Source of the DNA: Legionella jordanis
GTDB taxonomy: Bacteria > Pseudomonadota > Gammaproteobacteria > Legionellales > Legionellaceae
Direction of reading: 5' to 3'
Assembly (NCBI RefSeq): GCF_900637635.1
Contig: NZ_LR134383.1
Span: forward strand, 1,643,501-1,707,500
Length of the DNA: 64,000 nucleotides
This document shows, piece after piece, positions 51,270 through 60,324 of this stretch. The position numbers and the translations under genes are program-made. How positions within the stretch are numbered: position 1 is the stretch's first letter; the number at the start of each line of letters is the position of its first letter. The notes below the pieces were generated by a model. That model made no database searches. It was not told where the DNA came from and saw only the letters and a list, made by a program, of their open reading frames with translations.

Positions 51270-52496
51270 ATGCGCGTTAAAACTGAAATGGATCAAGACG
51301 ATGTATTTAATGCCAAATTAGAGCGTTTTTGGTCCCATTTAGATTCTGACTTCAACAATGTCAAGCGCGTATTACAATCTTATTGCCTGGGCAGCTCCTC
51401 ACAACGGAATCTCTCTATATTTCACCCTCGATCTAACCCTAACGCCTTGAAAGTGAGCAAAATGTTAGCCAATGCCGATAATCCAAAGGCTACAGATCTT
51501 CTTACTCTCGTTAATGAAACAATCAAAAATTTTGCAGATGATTATTCCCTGTTGCATAGCTTACAGTTCATTTGTCAAAAATTGAGAATCCCATATGTAG
51601 TGGTTAATAGAGAAGAGGAAGTGTTATTAGACCTCATGATTTCCGAACTGGCTCTAACCAGGCAAGCGACGGACAAACAAACAACCTCTGTGCCCTTTTT
51701 GGAGGAAAAACTTTTAGCTTCGTATAAGAGATATAACTTACTGCCAACATTCAATAACTCTCAGGACATTTGTATGGAAGACAATGACTATACCAATGTG
51801 GAGTTGTTGCAGGATCCCAAACAACTCCACAACGGAACGACTTATCTCTATGTCATCACCGAAACCGGTCATTGCTACTTTGCTCCGCAAAGGACACAAA
51901 CTGGTAAAAAACTGACACATAGTGGACTTTTACGAAAAGCACTAGACATCAAAAATGGCACTACACCTCCGGTGTTGGCTGCAGGAGCCATCGCAAAAAC
52001 TGATAATAATTTTTTATTCAATCTGGCTAGCGGACATTTTGAGCCTGAAGCTTGCGCCTATGGTCCTGCGTTAGAATGTTTGGCTAAAAAACTTATAAAT
52101 CCATTACTCCTTATTCAAACGGGCTACAGCAACACCCATTATAAGAGCTTAGATCAACGTTACGGGGTACGAATCGACGTAAATAAGCTAGAAATTAGTA
52201 GGCAACTTCGGCTCAATTTGCTTGCTTTCATGGAAAACACCTCCAATATGGCAGTCCAAGAAGTCTCTGCAAAAATTTTCAGGGAAATTAACAGCGCTGG
52301 AACTGAATTCAATGAAAGCGAAGAAGTAACGTTTAGCTCGGCAGAAGTTGAAGAAGCATTCAATAACAAACAATTCGAGCAATTTGTAAATGATCATCTG
52401 GATTATTGCCCTGCTTCTTTGCAAGAGCAAATATCCATCATCACTTCTACTAAGGATTTATCTATGAAGATGGGTTCCTTTTCAGTTTCTTCTTAA
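51270..52496 (+). CDS. Unknown protein with an IQM-like motif, possible secreted effector
   Basis: A soluble protein of about 408 aa without signal peptide or membrane helix. Residues about 190-265 resemble a block I know from plant calmodulin-binding IQM proteins and a set of bacterial toxin/effector-like proteins: a LYVITETGHCYFAP strand pair, then THSGLL, PPVLAAGAI and ASGHFEPEA (consensus there: HSSFL, AAG, SGHYxP). The rest is helical and acidic. The frame opens at GTG 51231, but GAGGA before ATG 51270 marks the start. Its end overlaps the P450 gene by 4 nt. A eukaryote-like motif in a probable Legionella makes a translocated effector plausible, but nothing proves it. Confidence 0.55.
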   Translation: MRVKTEMDQDDVFNAKLERFWSHLDSDFNNVKRVLQSYCLGSSSQRNLSIFHPRSNPNALKVSKMLANADNPKATDLLTLVNETIKNFADDYSLLHSLQFICQKLRIPYVVVNREEEVLLDLMISELALTRQATDKQTTSVPFLEEKLLASYKRYNLLPTFNNSQDICMEDNDYTNVELLQDPKQLHNGTTYLYVITETGHCYFAPQRTQTGKKLTHSGLLRKALDIKNGTTPPVLAAGAIAKTDNNFLFNLASGHFEPEACAYGPALECLAKKLINPLLLIQTGYSNTHYKSLDQRYGVRIDVNKLEISRQLRLNLLAFMENTSNMAVQEVSAKIFREINSAGTEFNESEEVTFSSAEVEEAFNNKQFEQFVNDHLDYCPASLQEQISIITSTKDLSMKMGSFSVSS

Positions 52497-54370
52497 AGAT
52501 TCATGCTCGAAAAAGTAGGGCTGTCTGCTTCAGAAATAGTCTCCAGTTTATTTCCTCCCTTCTGAAATGTAGCTTCCCTGTTTCTTTCGATGGCTTTGAA
52601 TTCACGTGCTTCCCTCTCACGAAATACGTTTTCTGCTTGTTTTGCGGCTTGCAGCGTTATCAATCCACTCCCTCCATTTCTCTGCAAGGCGGTATGATAA
52701 TTAAACCTGAGATGCAACTCCTCCTCACCTTCTAATTCAATTTCATAGTGATGAAGCATGGTTAATGTAAGCAGGATTTCCGTGAAGGCAAGGCGCAAAC
52801 CTGGACAACGCCTGGCCCCAGTCTTAAACGTCAGGAATCTGCCTTGTTTTTCTAATTGTCTTGGGAAAAGCTCTGAAGGGGAATTTTGAAAAAAATTCAA
52901 ATGATAAGGCTCTCCGCTAAGTGACTGGGGCAACCATCGCTCAGGGAAAATATCACAAGATTTAATTACCGGTTTGCCAAGAATTTTTTGCCCATGTGCG
53001 GACAAAGGAATGTCTGGAAAATTCGCCGGCTGCTTATGCACACTCTCCAAAGGGATAAATAATAAGGAATTGGCTGTTAGAATCACTTCCTCCCCTTCGA
53101 TTTTGAGCTTTATCGGCTCTCTAACCATTTCCGGAATAAGCATGGCCGGTGGGGCAATTCGAAGAGCCTCTAATACTACAGCTTCAGCATAGGTTAAAGG
53201 CCTTTTTTGATCACTGTCCCAAGCCGAGCGAAGGACATATTGACTGCTTGCATGATGCTCTTGTATTTCCTGTTTTAAAATCTTGTACACACGTTTATCT
53301 TGAATGGCAATCTTTAAAGCAGCAATTAATGTCGTGGCAGTGGCATCAAAGCCCAGCAGGGGTATGAAAAGGCTTTCATTCACCACATCCCTTACCGCGC
53401 GCGAAAGTGTCGTGCTATCGCCTTTCTGGCGAGCGTAATTTAATAGCTTTTGACATTGTTCTGCATCCAAAACCTCAGGGCGAACCGATATATCCTCCAA
53501 CTCTGCTCTTAATTCTTTAAAGCTCGCTAAATGGGTCTTGAGCAAATGCACAAGCCAGCTATCGGGTTTCAGTAAAATGGAATTCAACTCAGGAGAAAAA
53601 ATAAGTCTACAACTTAGGCTAAAAATTTCATTTCTAAGGGCCAATAATTTTTTACTGTCTTTGTCAGTAATTGGATCAAGATTAAACAGGCATTCAATTA
53701 ATTGCTTAGTCAAGTGAGGTTGATACAGTTCTTCAAATTCATCGATGATTTCCTTACCAAAATAAGTAACCAATAATATTTTTCGGGATAAGGCGTCCAT
53801 AAAGGTTGCCAAGGTTTGTCGTTTTTCTCTTTGCTTAGTTTGGTATTCCTTAAAAAAATCCATTACATGCATAGCCAATTGTGGCCTTATCGCTTCATTT
53901 CGGGAAAGTATGCTTGCACGAACCTGCCGATGAAAATCGGAGCCTAAATCTGAGGACATTAAATTATTCGGCCCCAATACCATGGCCAAACGATTAAAAA
54001 ATTTTTTTTGGCTGAATTTGTGTTGGCTTGAGGCAGAATATAATTGCTCAATGAGCTTAGGGTTTGAGATAACATATACGGGCCGAAAATCAGGTAGTCT
54101 AAAATAAGCAATTCCTTGTTTCGTCAAAGATTGTTGCCCAAGATTAGCGATGAATTTCATAAAACGACTTTGCATGTCCTGTTCATCCAATGCATGCATT
54201 TTTGTTTTTACCATATCTCTGAGCAGGGCTAAATATTCAACTCTATCAGCGTACAGGAGGTTGGATTTGAATCTTTGGTGAAATAAGTGAACAAATTTTA
54301 AAACAAGCAGGGTAATAGCTAGGTAGAGAAGATAACCAGTCACGAAAATCAAAGGGAAAGTGGTAAACAA
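52493..54370 (-). CDS. Membrane-anchored cytochrome P450
   Basis: A 625-aa P450, clearly longer than the usual 400-500 aa. An N-terminal membrane helix (about residues 7-28) precedes the P450 fold. The I-helix has LLGFDATATTLI (about 341-352), the ExxR is in VLEALRIAPP (about 402) and the haem Cys in FKTGARRCPGLRLAF (about 521). Extra sequence lies in the N-terminal 100 residues and in a charged 50-residue C-terminal tail (ENVFREREAREFKAIERNRE). It may oxidise lipids or sterols; no redox partner is encoded nearby. It overlaps the convergent unknown gene by 4 nt. Confidence 0.9.
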   Translation of the reverse strand: MFTTFPLIFVTGYLLYLAITLLVLKFVHLFHQRFKSNLLYADRVEYLALLRDMVKTKMHALDEQDMQSRFMKFIANLGQQSLTKQGIAYFRLPDFRPVYVISNPKLIEQLYSASSQHKFSQKKFFNRLAMVLGPNNLMSSDLGSDFHRQVRASILSRNEAIRPQLAMHVMDFFKEYQTKQREKRQTLATFMDALSRKILLVTYFGKEIIDEFEELYQPHLTKQLIECLFNLDPITDKDSKKLLALRNEIFSLSCRLIFSPELNSILLKPDSWLVHLLKTHLASFKELRAELEDISVRPEVLDAEQCQKLLNYARQKGDSTTLSRAVRDVVNESLFIPLLGFDATATTLIAALKIAIQDKRVYKILKQEIQEHHASSQYVLRSAWDSDQKRPLTYAEAVVLEALRIAPPAMLIPEMVREPIKLKIEGEEVILTANSLLFIPLESVHKQPANFPDIPLSAHGQKILGKPVIKSCDIFPERWLPQSLSGEPYHLNFFQNSPSELFPRQLEKQGRFLTFKTGARRCPGLRLAFTEILLTLTMLHHYEIELEGEEELHLRFNYHTALQRNGGSGLITLQAAKQAENVFREREAREFKAIERNREATFQKGGNKLETISEADSPTFSSMNL

Positions 54371-54406
54371 GAATCCATCATAAATTGCTTATGGATTTTT
54401 AACAAT

Positions 54407-54438
54407 GCAGTTTAATTGAATTTAATCAATTAAACTGC
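54407..54438. terminator. Perfect 13-bp AT-rich hairpin between ilvE and the P450 gene
   Basis: GCAGTTTAATTGA and its exact complement TCAATTAAACTGC are separated by six nt. It lies 12 nt beyond the ilvE stop and 37 nt before the P450 start, both genes on the minus strand. It probably terminates ilvE transcription; because it is also near the P450 start it could be an operator. No T-run follows. Confidence 0.55.
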
Positions 54439-54449
54439 AAACTGTTCCC

Positions 54450-55385
54450 TTAGCCAATACACTGCCGTTCAGTTTGCCCTGAATTAACATAGGTTAAATA
54501 ATGTTCCAGGGCTTTATTTTTACCTCGAACCAGATCAAAATAGGCTTGCTTAATGGCTGCCGTTATGGATTGTTGGTTGCTTGCCCCTAACACTCGGTCA
54601 TCGATGGATCTTATTCCGGTTACCTCTGCGGCTGTTCCAGTAAAAAACGCTTCATCTGCCTCATACACTTCATTGACGGGAATATCTCGTTCCAGGACTT
54701 GCAGGTTTAAATCACGCGCCAAACGAATGATGGTATCTCTGGTAATACCAGGTAATATCCCTCCAAGCTTAGGCGTGTGAATAATTCCATTCTTTACCAT
54801 AAAAAAATTTTCGCCTACCCCTTCAGTTATAAAACCATTGCTATCCACAAATAGGGCTTCATGATAAGGAGTGCCTTGAATTTCTAAAGAAGCAAGAATT
54901 CCATTGACGTAATGACCACATAACTTAGCCTGGACGACGGTTGAATCAGGATGTACATGAATATAACTGCTGATTTTAACATCAATGGCATCATGCGGCA
55001 GATAAGCTCCCCAAGGCCAACAGGCAATGAATAATTCAACCGGATTACCAACCGGATTTACTCCCATCTTGCCATAACCATAGAAAGCAATGGGCCTTAT
55101 ATAGCCGCATTCGATTTTATTACTTCGTACTACTTCAATGATGGCTTCAGAGACTTCATGCAAGGTATAAGGCAAGTTCATTTTTAAAACATTAGATGAA
55201 AAAAATAAACGTTCCACATGATCTTGCAAACGAAAGATGGCGGGGCCATCCTCGGTTTGATAAAAGCGAATGCCTTCAAACGCGCCACCACCGTAATGCA
55301 CACTGTGGGATAAAATATGTATTTTTGCCTCTGCCCAGGGAATAAGCTTGCCGTTTTGCCAGATTATTTCCGTTTCATTTAACAT
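54450..55385 (-). CDS. ilvE: Branched-chain amino acid aminotransferase
   Basis: IlvE is a PLP-dependent fold-IV aminotransferase that makes valine, leucine and isoleucine from their keto acids or runs in reverse. The 311-aa sequence shows SHSVHYGGGAFEGIRFYQ (about 27-44), the PLP lysine in VQAKLCGHYVNGILASLE (about 157), EGVGENFFMVKNG (about 193) and GTAAEVTGIRSIDD near 255. Length and motifs are normal. GGGGGAA upstream of the ATG is a ribosome site. Confidence 0.93.
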   Translation of the reverse strand: MLNETEIIWQNGKLIPWAEAKIHILSHSVHYGGGAFEGIRFYQTEDGPAIFRLQDHVERLFFSSNVLKMNLPYTLHEVSEAIIEVVRSNKIECGYIRPIAFYGYGKMGVNPVGNPVELFIACWPWGAYLPHDAIDVKISSYIHVHPDSTVVQAKLCGHYVNGILASLEIQGTPYHEALFVDSNGFITEGVGENFFMVKNGIIHTPKLGGILPGITRDTIIRLARDLNLQVLERDIPVNEVYEADEAFFTGTAAEVTGIRSIDDRVLGASNQQSITAAIKQAYFDLVRGKNKALEHYLTYVNSGQTERQCIG

Positions 55386-55509
55386 GGTTCCCCCTTGAAA
55401 TCAGGCAATTGCCATTAAGGATTGATCTAGCCTTCTCAATACACGTAAACTCCATTCAATGTGCATGGATAATGCCAGACCTAATAAATTATCTTGGCAA
55501 AACAACAAA

Positions 55510-55968
55510 TTAATCAACCGTTTTCGATTTTTTTAAGTTATCTTTATACTTCATTTTGCGAAAGTGAACCTTTTCTTTTAGAGCACAAGCCTCAGCTTCT
55601 GAAAGCACTTTTTTGGCTTTGTCAAACATGTCCCCTTCTTCCTCCTTCACATGATGATCCACCAGCTCCTTAAGCTTTAATACTTTATCATGCCAATTTT
55701 TAGCTGAGCTATTTTGTTTTACAGCATGAATTTGATCCTCAATTTCCTGATGCTCCTTTAAGCCATGAAAAGCCTCATGTCTGCTTCGACAATCCTCTTC
55801 AAGAATCGGATAAAACATATCTTGTTCAGCGAGTAAGTGAACGGTCAGTTCTTCAGTTAACAAATCAATAATTTGTTTTTGTCGCTCTTTTGAATTTGTA
55901 CTCTTAAATTGTTTAAACAAAGTTGAAACCTTTTGATGATCCAGCTTCAGGTAATCGTAAATGTCCAT
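55510..55968 (-). CDS. Hemerythrin-like (HHE) protein
   Basis: A 152-aa four-helix hemerythrin-family protein with a likely di-iron centre. Candidate ligands are H10 (LDHQKV), H44 and E48 region (VHLLAEQDMF), H70 region (RHEAFHGLKEHQE) and H107/E111 (DHHVKEEEGDMF). The frame runs to 56004, but AGGAGG 5 nt before ATG 55968 sets the start. It starts 8 nt after the stop of the Zn-dehydrogenase gene and is surely co-transcribed with it. Such proteins bind oxygen, NO or iron; a stress role with the dehydrogenase is inferred. Confidence 0.85.
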   Translation of the reverse strand: MDIYDYLKLDHQKVSTLFKQFKSTNSKERQKQIIDLLTEELTVHLLAEQDMFYPILEEDCRSRHEAFHGLKEHQEIEDQIHAVKQNSSAKNWHDKVLKLKELVDHHVKEEEGDMFDKAKKVLSEAEACALKEKVHFRKMKYKDNLKKSKTVD

Positions 55969-55976
55969 AAACCCTC

Positions 55977-57149
55977 CTATGGCGTCATGACAATTTTTAT
56001 GCAACCATTTTCTTTTTCATTAAACATTTTGTAACCATCTGGAGCATCTTTCAATTTAAGTCGATGGGTAATAATTTTTGAAGGGTCAATCTCGCCATCC
56101 AAAATTTTATCGAGCAACGGTTCTAAGTAACGTTGTACGTGCGTTTGCCCCATTTTAAAAGTAAGGCCTTTATTCATAGCAGCCCCGAAAGGTATATTAT
56201 CAATATTCCCGACGTAAACACCGGGAATGGACACTGTTCCACCTTTGGCACAGCATTCAATGGCTTCCCGCAATACATGAGCACGTGCTGAAGTTAAATA
56301 GGTAGCTTGCTTCACCCTATCTACATAAGAATCGAAGGTAGGTCCAACGTGCGCCTCACATCCAACCGCGTCAATGCAGCAATCGGGTCCAACTCCCTTA
56401 GTCATCGCCATTAAAGCATCGTAGACGTTTTCATCTTCAAAATTAATGATCTCGGCCTTGCCGAGTTTTTCAGCCATTTGCAAACGTTCAGGAAGGCAGT
56501 CAATGGCTATAACACGCCCCGCGCCAAACATCCAGGCACTTTGAATGGCAAATTGCCCAACAGGCCCACATCCCCAAATCGCAACCGTATCTCCCTTTTT
56601 GATGTCCGCGTTTTCAGCAGCCATATATCCCGTGGGAAATACATCGGAAAGAAACAAGACTTTATCATCCGGTATATCGTTGGGAATTTTAATTGGTCCC
56701 ACATTAGAAAAAGGAACCCTCACATATTCTGCTTGACCACCTGAGAAGCCGCCTAAGAGATGTGAATAACCATATACAGCCGCTTGCGCCTGCCCCATTT
56801 GTACTCTGGCCAATTCGGCATTGGGGTTTGAATTGTCGCATAGGGAATAAAGCTTTCGTTTACAATATTGGCATTTGCCGCAGGCAATTGTGAAGGGAAC
56901 CAAAACTTTATCCCCTACTTTCAGCTTTTTATTGCCGCTACCCACTTCGACCACCTCACCCATGAATTCATGACCTAAGATATCGCCTGACTCCATCATG
57001 GGCATAACCCCATTGTACAAATGCAAATCTGAGCCGCAAATGGCGGTTGCGGTAACCCGAATAATAGCGTCCTGGTCATTGATAATGGTTGGATCAGGTA
57101 CATTATCGATGCGCACGTCTTTCTTGCCATGCCAGCATAGTGCTTTCAT
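55977..57149 (-). CDS. Zinc-dependent alcohol/formaldehyde dehydrogenase family protein
   Basis: A 390-aa medium-chain dehydrogenase of the glutathione-independent formaldehyde dehydrogenase-like group. Catalytic zinc ligands: Cys in [12 protein letters not shown] (about 38) and [12 protein letters not shown] (about 58). The structural zinc loop [16 protein letters not shown] (about 90-105) has all four Cys. The NAD-binding [14 protein letters not shown] is near 187. ATG 57149 is 4 nt after GGAGG; the longer frame from 57218 has no support. It leads a two-gene operon with the hemerythrin-like gene and lies divergent from the GFA gene, so aldehyde detoxification is the likely theme. Confidence 0.87.
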   Translation of the reverse strand: MKALCWHGKKDVRIDNVPDPTIINDQDAIIRVTATAICGSDLHLYNGVMPMMESGDILGHEFMGEVVEVGSGNKKLKVGDKVLVPFTIACGKCQYCKRKLYSLCDNSNPNAELARVQMGQAQAAVYGYSHLLGGFSGGQAEYVRVPFSNVGPIKIPNDIPDDKVLFLSDVFPTGYMAAENADIKKGDTVAIWGCGPVGQFAIQSAWMFGAGRVIAIDCLPERLQMAEKLGKAEIINFEDENVYDALMAMTKGVGPDCCIDAVGCEAHVGPTFDSYVDRVKQATYLTSARAHVLREAIECCAKGGTVSIPGVYVGNIDNIPFGAAMNKGLTFKMGQTHVQRYLEPLLDKILDGEIDPSKIITHRLKLKDAPDGYKMFNEKENGCIKIVMTP

Positions 57150-57381
57150 AGAACCTCCATGTGTTTTGCTTCCTGGAAGCAATGCAATATTTCTTAACAA
57201 GTATAGCAATGGCTGCAATATTTAATTTCAAATGAACAATAAGAATTACCCGTACTTCCTAAGGTTTACCTTGACTTTCAATCCATTACACTAAAAAAGA
57301 TTCATATTTACATAGTCTAAACTGTATGGAACAAATACAGATAAAAGCCCATCATACTTATCCAGGTTTAAGGAAATTGAT

Positions 57382-57873
57382 ATGGAATTAAAAGGATCTT
57401 GTCATTGCCAATCAGTACAGTTTAGTTGTGAGAGTCATTCACCCTATCCTTACATGCGCTGCTACTGCTCCATTTGTCGTAAAACAGCTGGTGGCGGGGG
57501 TTATGCAATCAATATCATGGGAGTAGCAGACAGTCTGAAGGTGATTGGGGAAGAATTCATTTCAGTGTATCAGGCGCGCTTTGATCCCCATAAAAAAGAA
57601 CAGTCCCAGCTGAGTTCCGGCCGGCGTCATTTCTGCAAAATTTGCGCAAGTTGTTTATGGATGTGGGATCCCAATTGGCCAGACCTTATCCATCCTTTTG
57701 CTTCCGCTATTGATAGCAAACTGCCCAAGCCGCCAGAAAAAATACTCATTATGCTTGACTATGCAGCCAATTGGTGTGAAATTCCATCAGGAAAGGAAAA
57801 TCATCAATATCGAGAATATCCATCCTTATCCATTGAGGATTGGCATAAAAAACATCATTTGTGGTTGGATTAA
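57382..57873 (+). CDS. GFA/CENP-V family protein
   Basis: A 163-aa zinc protein of the glutathione-dependent formaldehyde-activating (GFA) family. The zinc Cys are in GSCHCQSVQFSCE (about residues 4-16), MRCYCSICRKTAG (about 24-36) and FCKICASCLWMW (about 80-91). The name GFA suggests formaldehyde-glutathione condensation, but that activity is disputed for many members. It is divergent from the Zn-dehydrogenase gene, which strengthens an aldehyde-handling role. The gene has no strong ribosome site. Confidence 0.85.
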   Translation: MELKGSCHCQSVQFSCESHSPYPYMRCYCSICRKTAGGGGYAINIMGVADSLKVIGEEFISVYQARFDPHKKEQSQLSSGRRHFCKICASCLWMWDPNWPDLIHPFASAIDSKLPKPPEKILIMLDYAANWCEIPSGKENHQYREYPSLSIEDWHKKHHLWLD

Positions 57874-57897
57874 CAGGCTTAGCATTAGAGTACCAGC

Positions 57898-58371
57898 ATG
57901 AAAAATGATTTAGCCAGAGTTCAGATTACAGACTCAATTAGTGATGAATTAGCGCAACGTATGAACGATGACTTGATTGCTTATGAGCAAGAACATGGAG
58001 TCGACGTCAATTACAAGCGATTTTCCTTCATTTTATACAACGGGAATGATAAAGCTTGTGCGGTAATAAACGCTTATACGGCTTTTGCGGAAATTTACAT
58101 TGACGACCTATGGGTAGATAGTGAACACCGTAATTGTGGTTATGGAAGTATACTCTTGCAAGCTCTTGAAGAGCACTTCAAAGGAAAAGGCTTTAATAAC
58201 ATTAATCTTTGCACCAGTGCCTTTCAAGCCCCTGAATTTTATCTGAAATGCGGGTTTATACCTGAATTTACCAGAATCAATAGCCAAAACCCAAAATTGT
58301 CCAAAACCTTTTTTGTTAAATTTTTCAATGAAGAACATGAAATGCAAGGCATTATTTCGAAATCAATATAA
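57898..58371 (+). CDS. GNAT-family N-acetyltransferase
   Basis: A 157-aa GNAT-fold acetyltransferase. The acetyl-CoA-binding motif A is seen as LWVDSEHRNCGYGSILLQAL (about residues 70-89), where the R..GYG..L pattern is typical. The following CTSAFQAPEFYLKCGF (about 109-124) is motif B. The substrate is unknown; it may be a small molecule or an aminoglycoside-like compound. It starts 24 nt after the GFA stop and could share its transcript. Confidence 0.85.
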   Translation: MKNDLARVQITDSISDELAQRMNDDLIAYEQEHGVDVNYKRFSFILYNGNDKACAVINAYTAFAEIYIDDLWVDSEHRNCGYGSILLQALEEHFKGKGFNNINLCTSAFQAPEFYLKCGFIPEFTRINSQNPKLSKTFFVKFFNEEHEMQGIISKSI

Positions 58372-58464
58372 GCTTCAAAGCTTATTGCTGAAATTGCCTT
58401 AATAGAGATCTAATGGCAATAAATAAACCAGTTTGGTATCGCCCAATCATTTTGGAAAATAAAC

Positions 58465-60240
58465 ATGAGAAGCAAAGCTCCAATCTCAACTGTACCAATC
58501 CTGTCCTTTTTGTGGAAAAACATAAAACCATACCGATGGTGGTATGTATTGATGTTTCAAGCGCCCATTATTACTGCTTTTTATGTCTTTGCTAATAATT
58601 ATTCCCTAAAACTGCTTATTGACGGCTTTTCCGCAGATTTAAGCCACGGCTACAGCCATTTGGCACTTCCAATCACCTTATTTATCGTTGCTCAAATTGC
58701 CCTTGATGTAACCTGGCGCTTGAGTAATATCGCTGAATGGAAAGCCGAACCTCATGTACGCCGCCGCATTTTGCTTGAGGCCTACGACTACATTCAGTAT
58801 CACTCTTATCAATTTTTCCAAAATACCGCAGGTGGGACAGTCATTAGCAAACTAAAAGGAATTTTAGATGGCTATGATGTGATTTTTGCCAATCTTCATC
58901 ATTTAATCGGTAGGAATTTTTGCGTGGTCATTGTTTCCGTATTCGTATTGTTACTCGTCAATACCACCGTTTTTTATTTTATGCTTGCCTGGTGCATTCT
59001 GTTTATTGCAGTCATGTACCCTATGGGTCTACGATTGAATCAGCTCTCCAACGAAGCTGCTGAAAGCAAACATCAGATTATTGGTCGTTTTTCTGATAAC
59101 ATCACCAATATTTTTTCATTGTTTTACTTTGCCACGCGACAACGAGAACTTCATCGCGCGGATGAAATGATGAAAAGCGATTATGTCCCTCGACAAGTTC
59201 GTATGTACAAATACGATTTTAAATTCAATCTAATTGGCAGCGTCTTATATTGGATAATGTTGCTTTCTGTTTTCCTGTTTATGATTCATCTGCGAAAGCT
59301 TGGTGATATCTCTACCGGTGACTTTATCTTTGTTATGTTAACCACCTTGACTGTGTCTTTTGATCTTTGGGCATTTACAACTGGCATGTGTGAATTCCTA
59401 AAAGAGATGGGGGATTTTAAATCCTCCTTTTCCATTCTTGAAATTGAGCATGACATTAAGGATAACCCCAGGGCGAACAATTTCACCATAAGCGAAGGCA
59501 AAATCGAGTTTAGAAACATATGCTTTGCTTATGCTGATAATCAACCCGTATTTTCAAATTTAAATTTATGCATTAAAGCTGGAGAAAAAATAGGCATTAT
59601 CGGTCACTCGGGGGCTGGAAAATCAACATTAGTTTCCTTGCTATTAAAAAATTTTAAACCTGGTTCAGGTAATATTTTAATTGACGGTTGCGATTTAGAT
59701 TTAATCAATTCGGATTCACTGAGAAGTCAAATTGCGCTTATTCCCCAGGATATTATGCTTTTTCATCGCTCCATTGCCGAAAACATTGCTTATGCAAAGG
59801 CGGATGCAAGTATTGAAGAAATTAAATCAGCCGCTCAGAAGGCTAATATCGATGATTACATTGACTCATTAGCAGAAGGATATAATACCGAAGTGGGCGA
59901 ACGCGGAATCAAATTATCAGGAGGGCAAAGGCAACGAATAGCCATTGCCAGAGCCATCCTGAAAAATGCACCCATCGTGATTTTAGATGAGGCCACTTCA
60001 AGTTTGGACAGCTTAACAGAACAGCGTATTCAGCAATCCATTAATTTAATGCTTGAGCAAAACAAAGCCACAGTTATTGCGATTGCCCACCGACTCTCCA
60101 CGATACGGCATATGGATAGGATTATCGTTATGGATGAGGGTAAAGTTATTGAAGAAGGAACTTTCAACTCCCTTATTGCCAATAAGCATGGCTATTTTAA
60201 AAAACTATGGGACAGCCAGGTGAACGGGATGGTGCAATAA
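58465..60240 (+). CDS. ABC transporter, fused membrane and ATPase domains
   Basis: A 591-aa half-transporter. The N-terminal 320 residues have six hydrophobic helices of the exporter type. The ATPase domain has Walker A GHSGAGKSTLVSLLL (about 378-392), Q-loop LIPQDIMLF (about 427), signature LSGGQRQRIAIARAIL (about 482-497), Walker B IVILDEATSSLD (about 502-513) and H-loop IAHRLS (about 538). It would work as a homodimer exporting lipid, peptide or drug. No partner is encoded nearby. No strong ribosome site; ATG 58465 gives the normal length. Confidence 0.92.
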   Translation: MRSKAPISTVPILSFLWKNIKPYRWWYVLMFQAPIITAFYVFANNYSLKLLIDGFSADLSHGYSHLALPITLFIVAQIALDVTWRLSNIAEWKAEPHVRRRILLEAYDYIQYHSYQFFQNTAGGTVISKLKGILDGYDVIFANLHHLIGRNFCVVIVSVFVLLLVNTTVFYFMLAWCILFIAVMYPMGLRLNQLSNEAAESKHQIIGRFSDNITNIFSLFYFATRQRELHRADEMMKSDYVPRQVRMYKYDFKFNLIGSVLYWIMLLSVFLFMIHLRKLGDISTGDFIFVMLTTLTVSFDLWAFTTGMCEFLKEMGDFKSSFSILEIEHDIKDNPRANNFTISEGKIEFRNICFAYADNQPVFSNLNLCIKAGEKIGIIGHSGAGKSTLVSLLLKNFKPGSGNILIDGCDLDLINSDSLRSQIALIPQDIMLFHRSIAENIAYAKADASIEEIKSAAQKANIDDYIDSLAEGYNTEVGERGIKLSGGQRQRIAIARAILKNAPIVILDEATSSLDSLTEQRIQQSINLMLEQNKATVIAIAHRLSTIRHMDRIIVMDEGKVIEEGTFNSLIANKHGYFKKLWDSQVNGMVQ

Positions 60241-60324
60241 GTAATTTAGCTCGTTTAACTTGCAAACGCCTGCATGACTTTAAATTACCCTAAAAGGTAA
60301 ACAAGCCAATCAAGCCAGTCCCTC

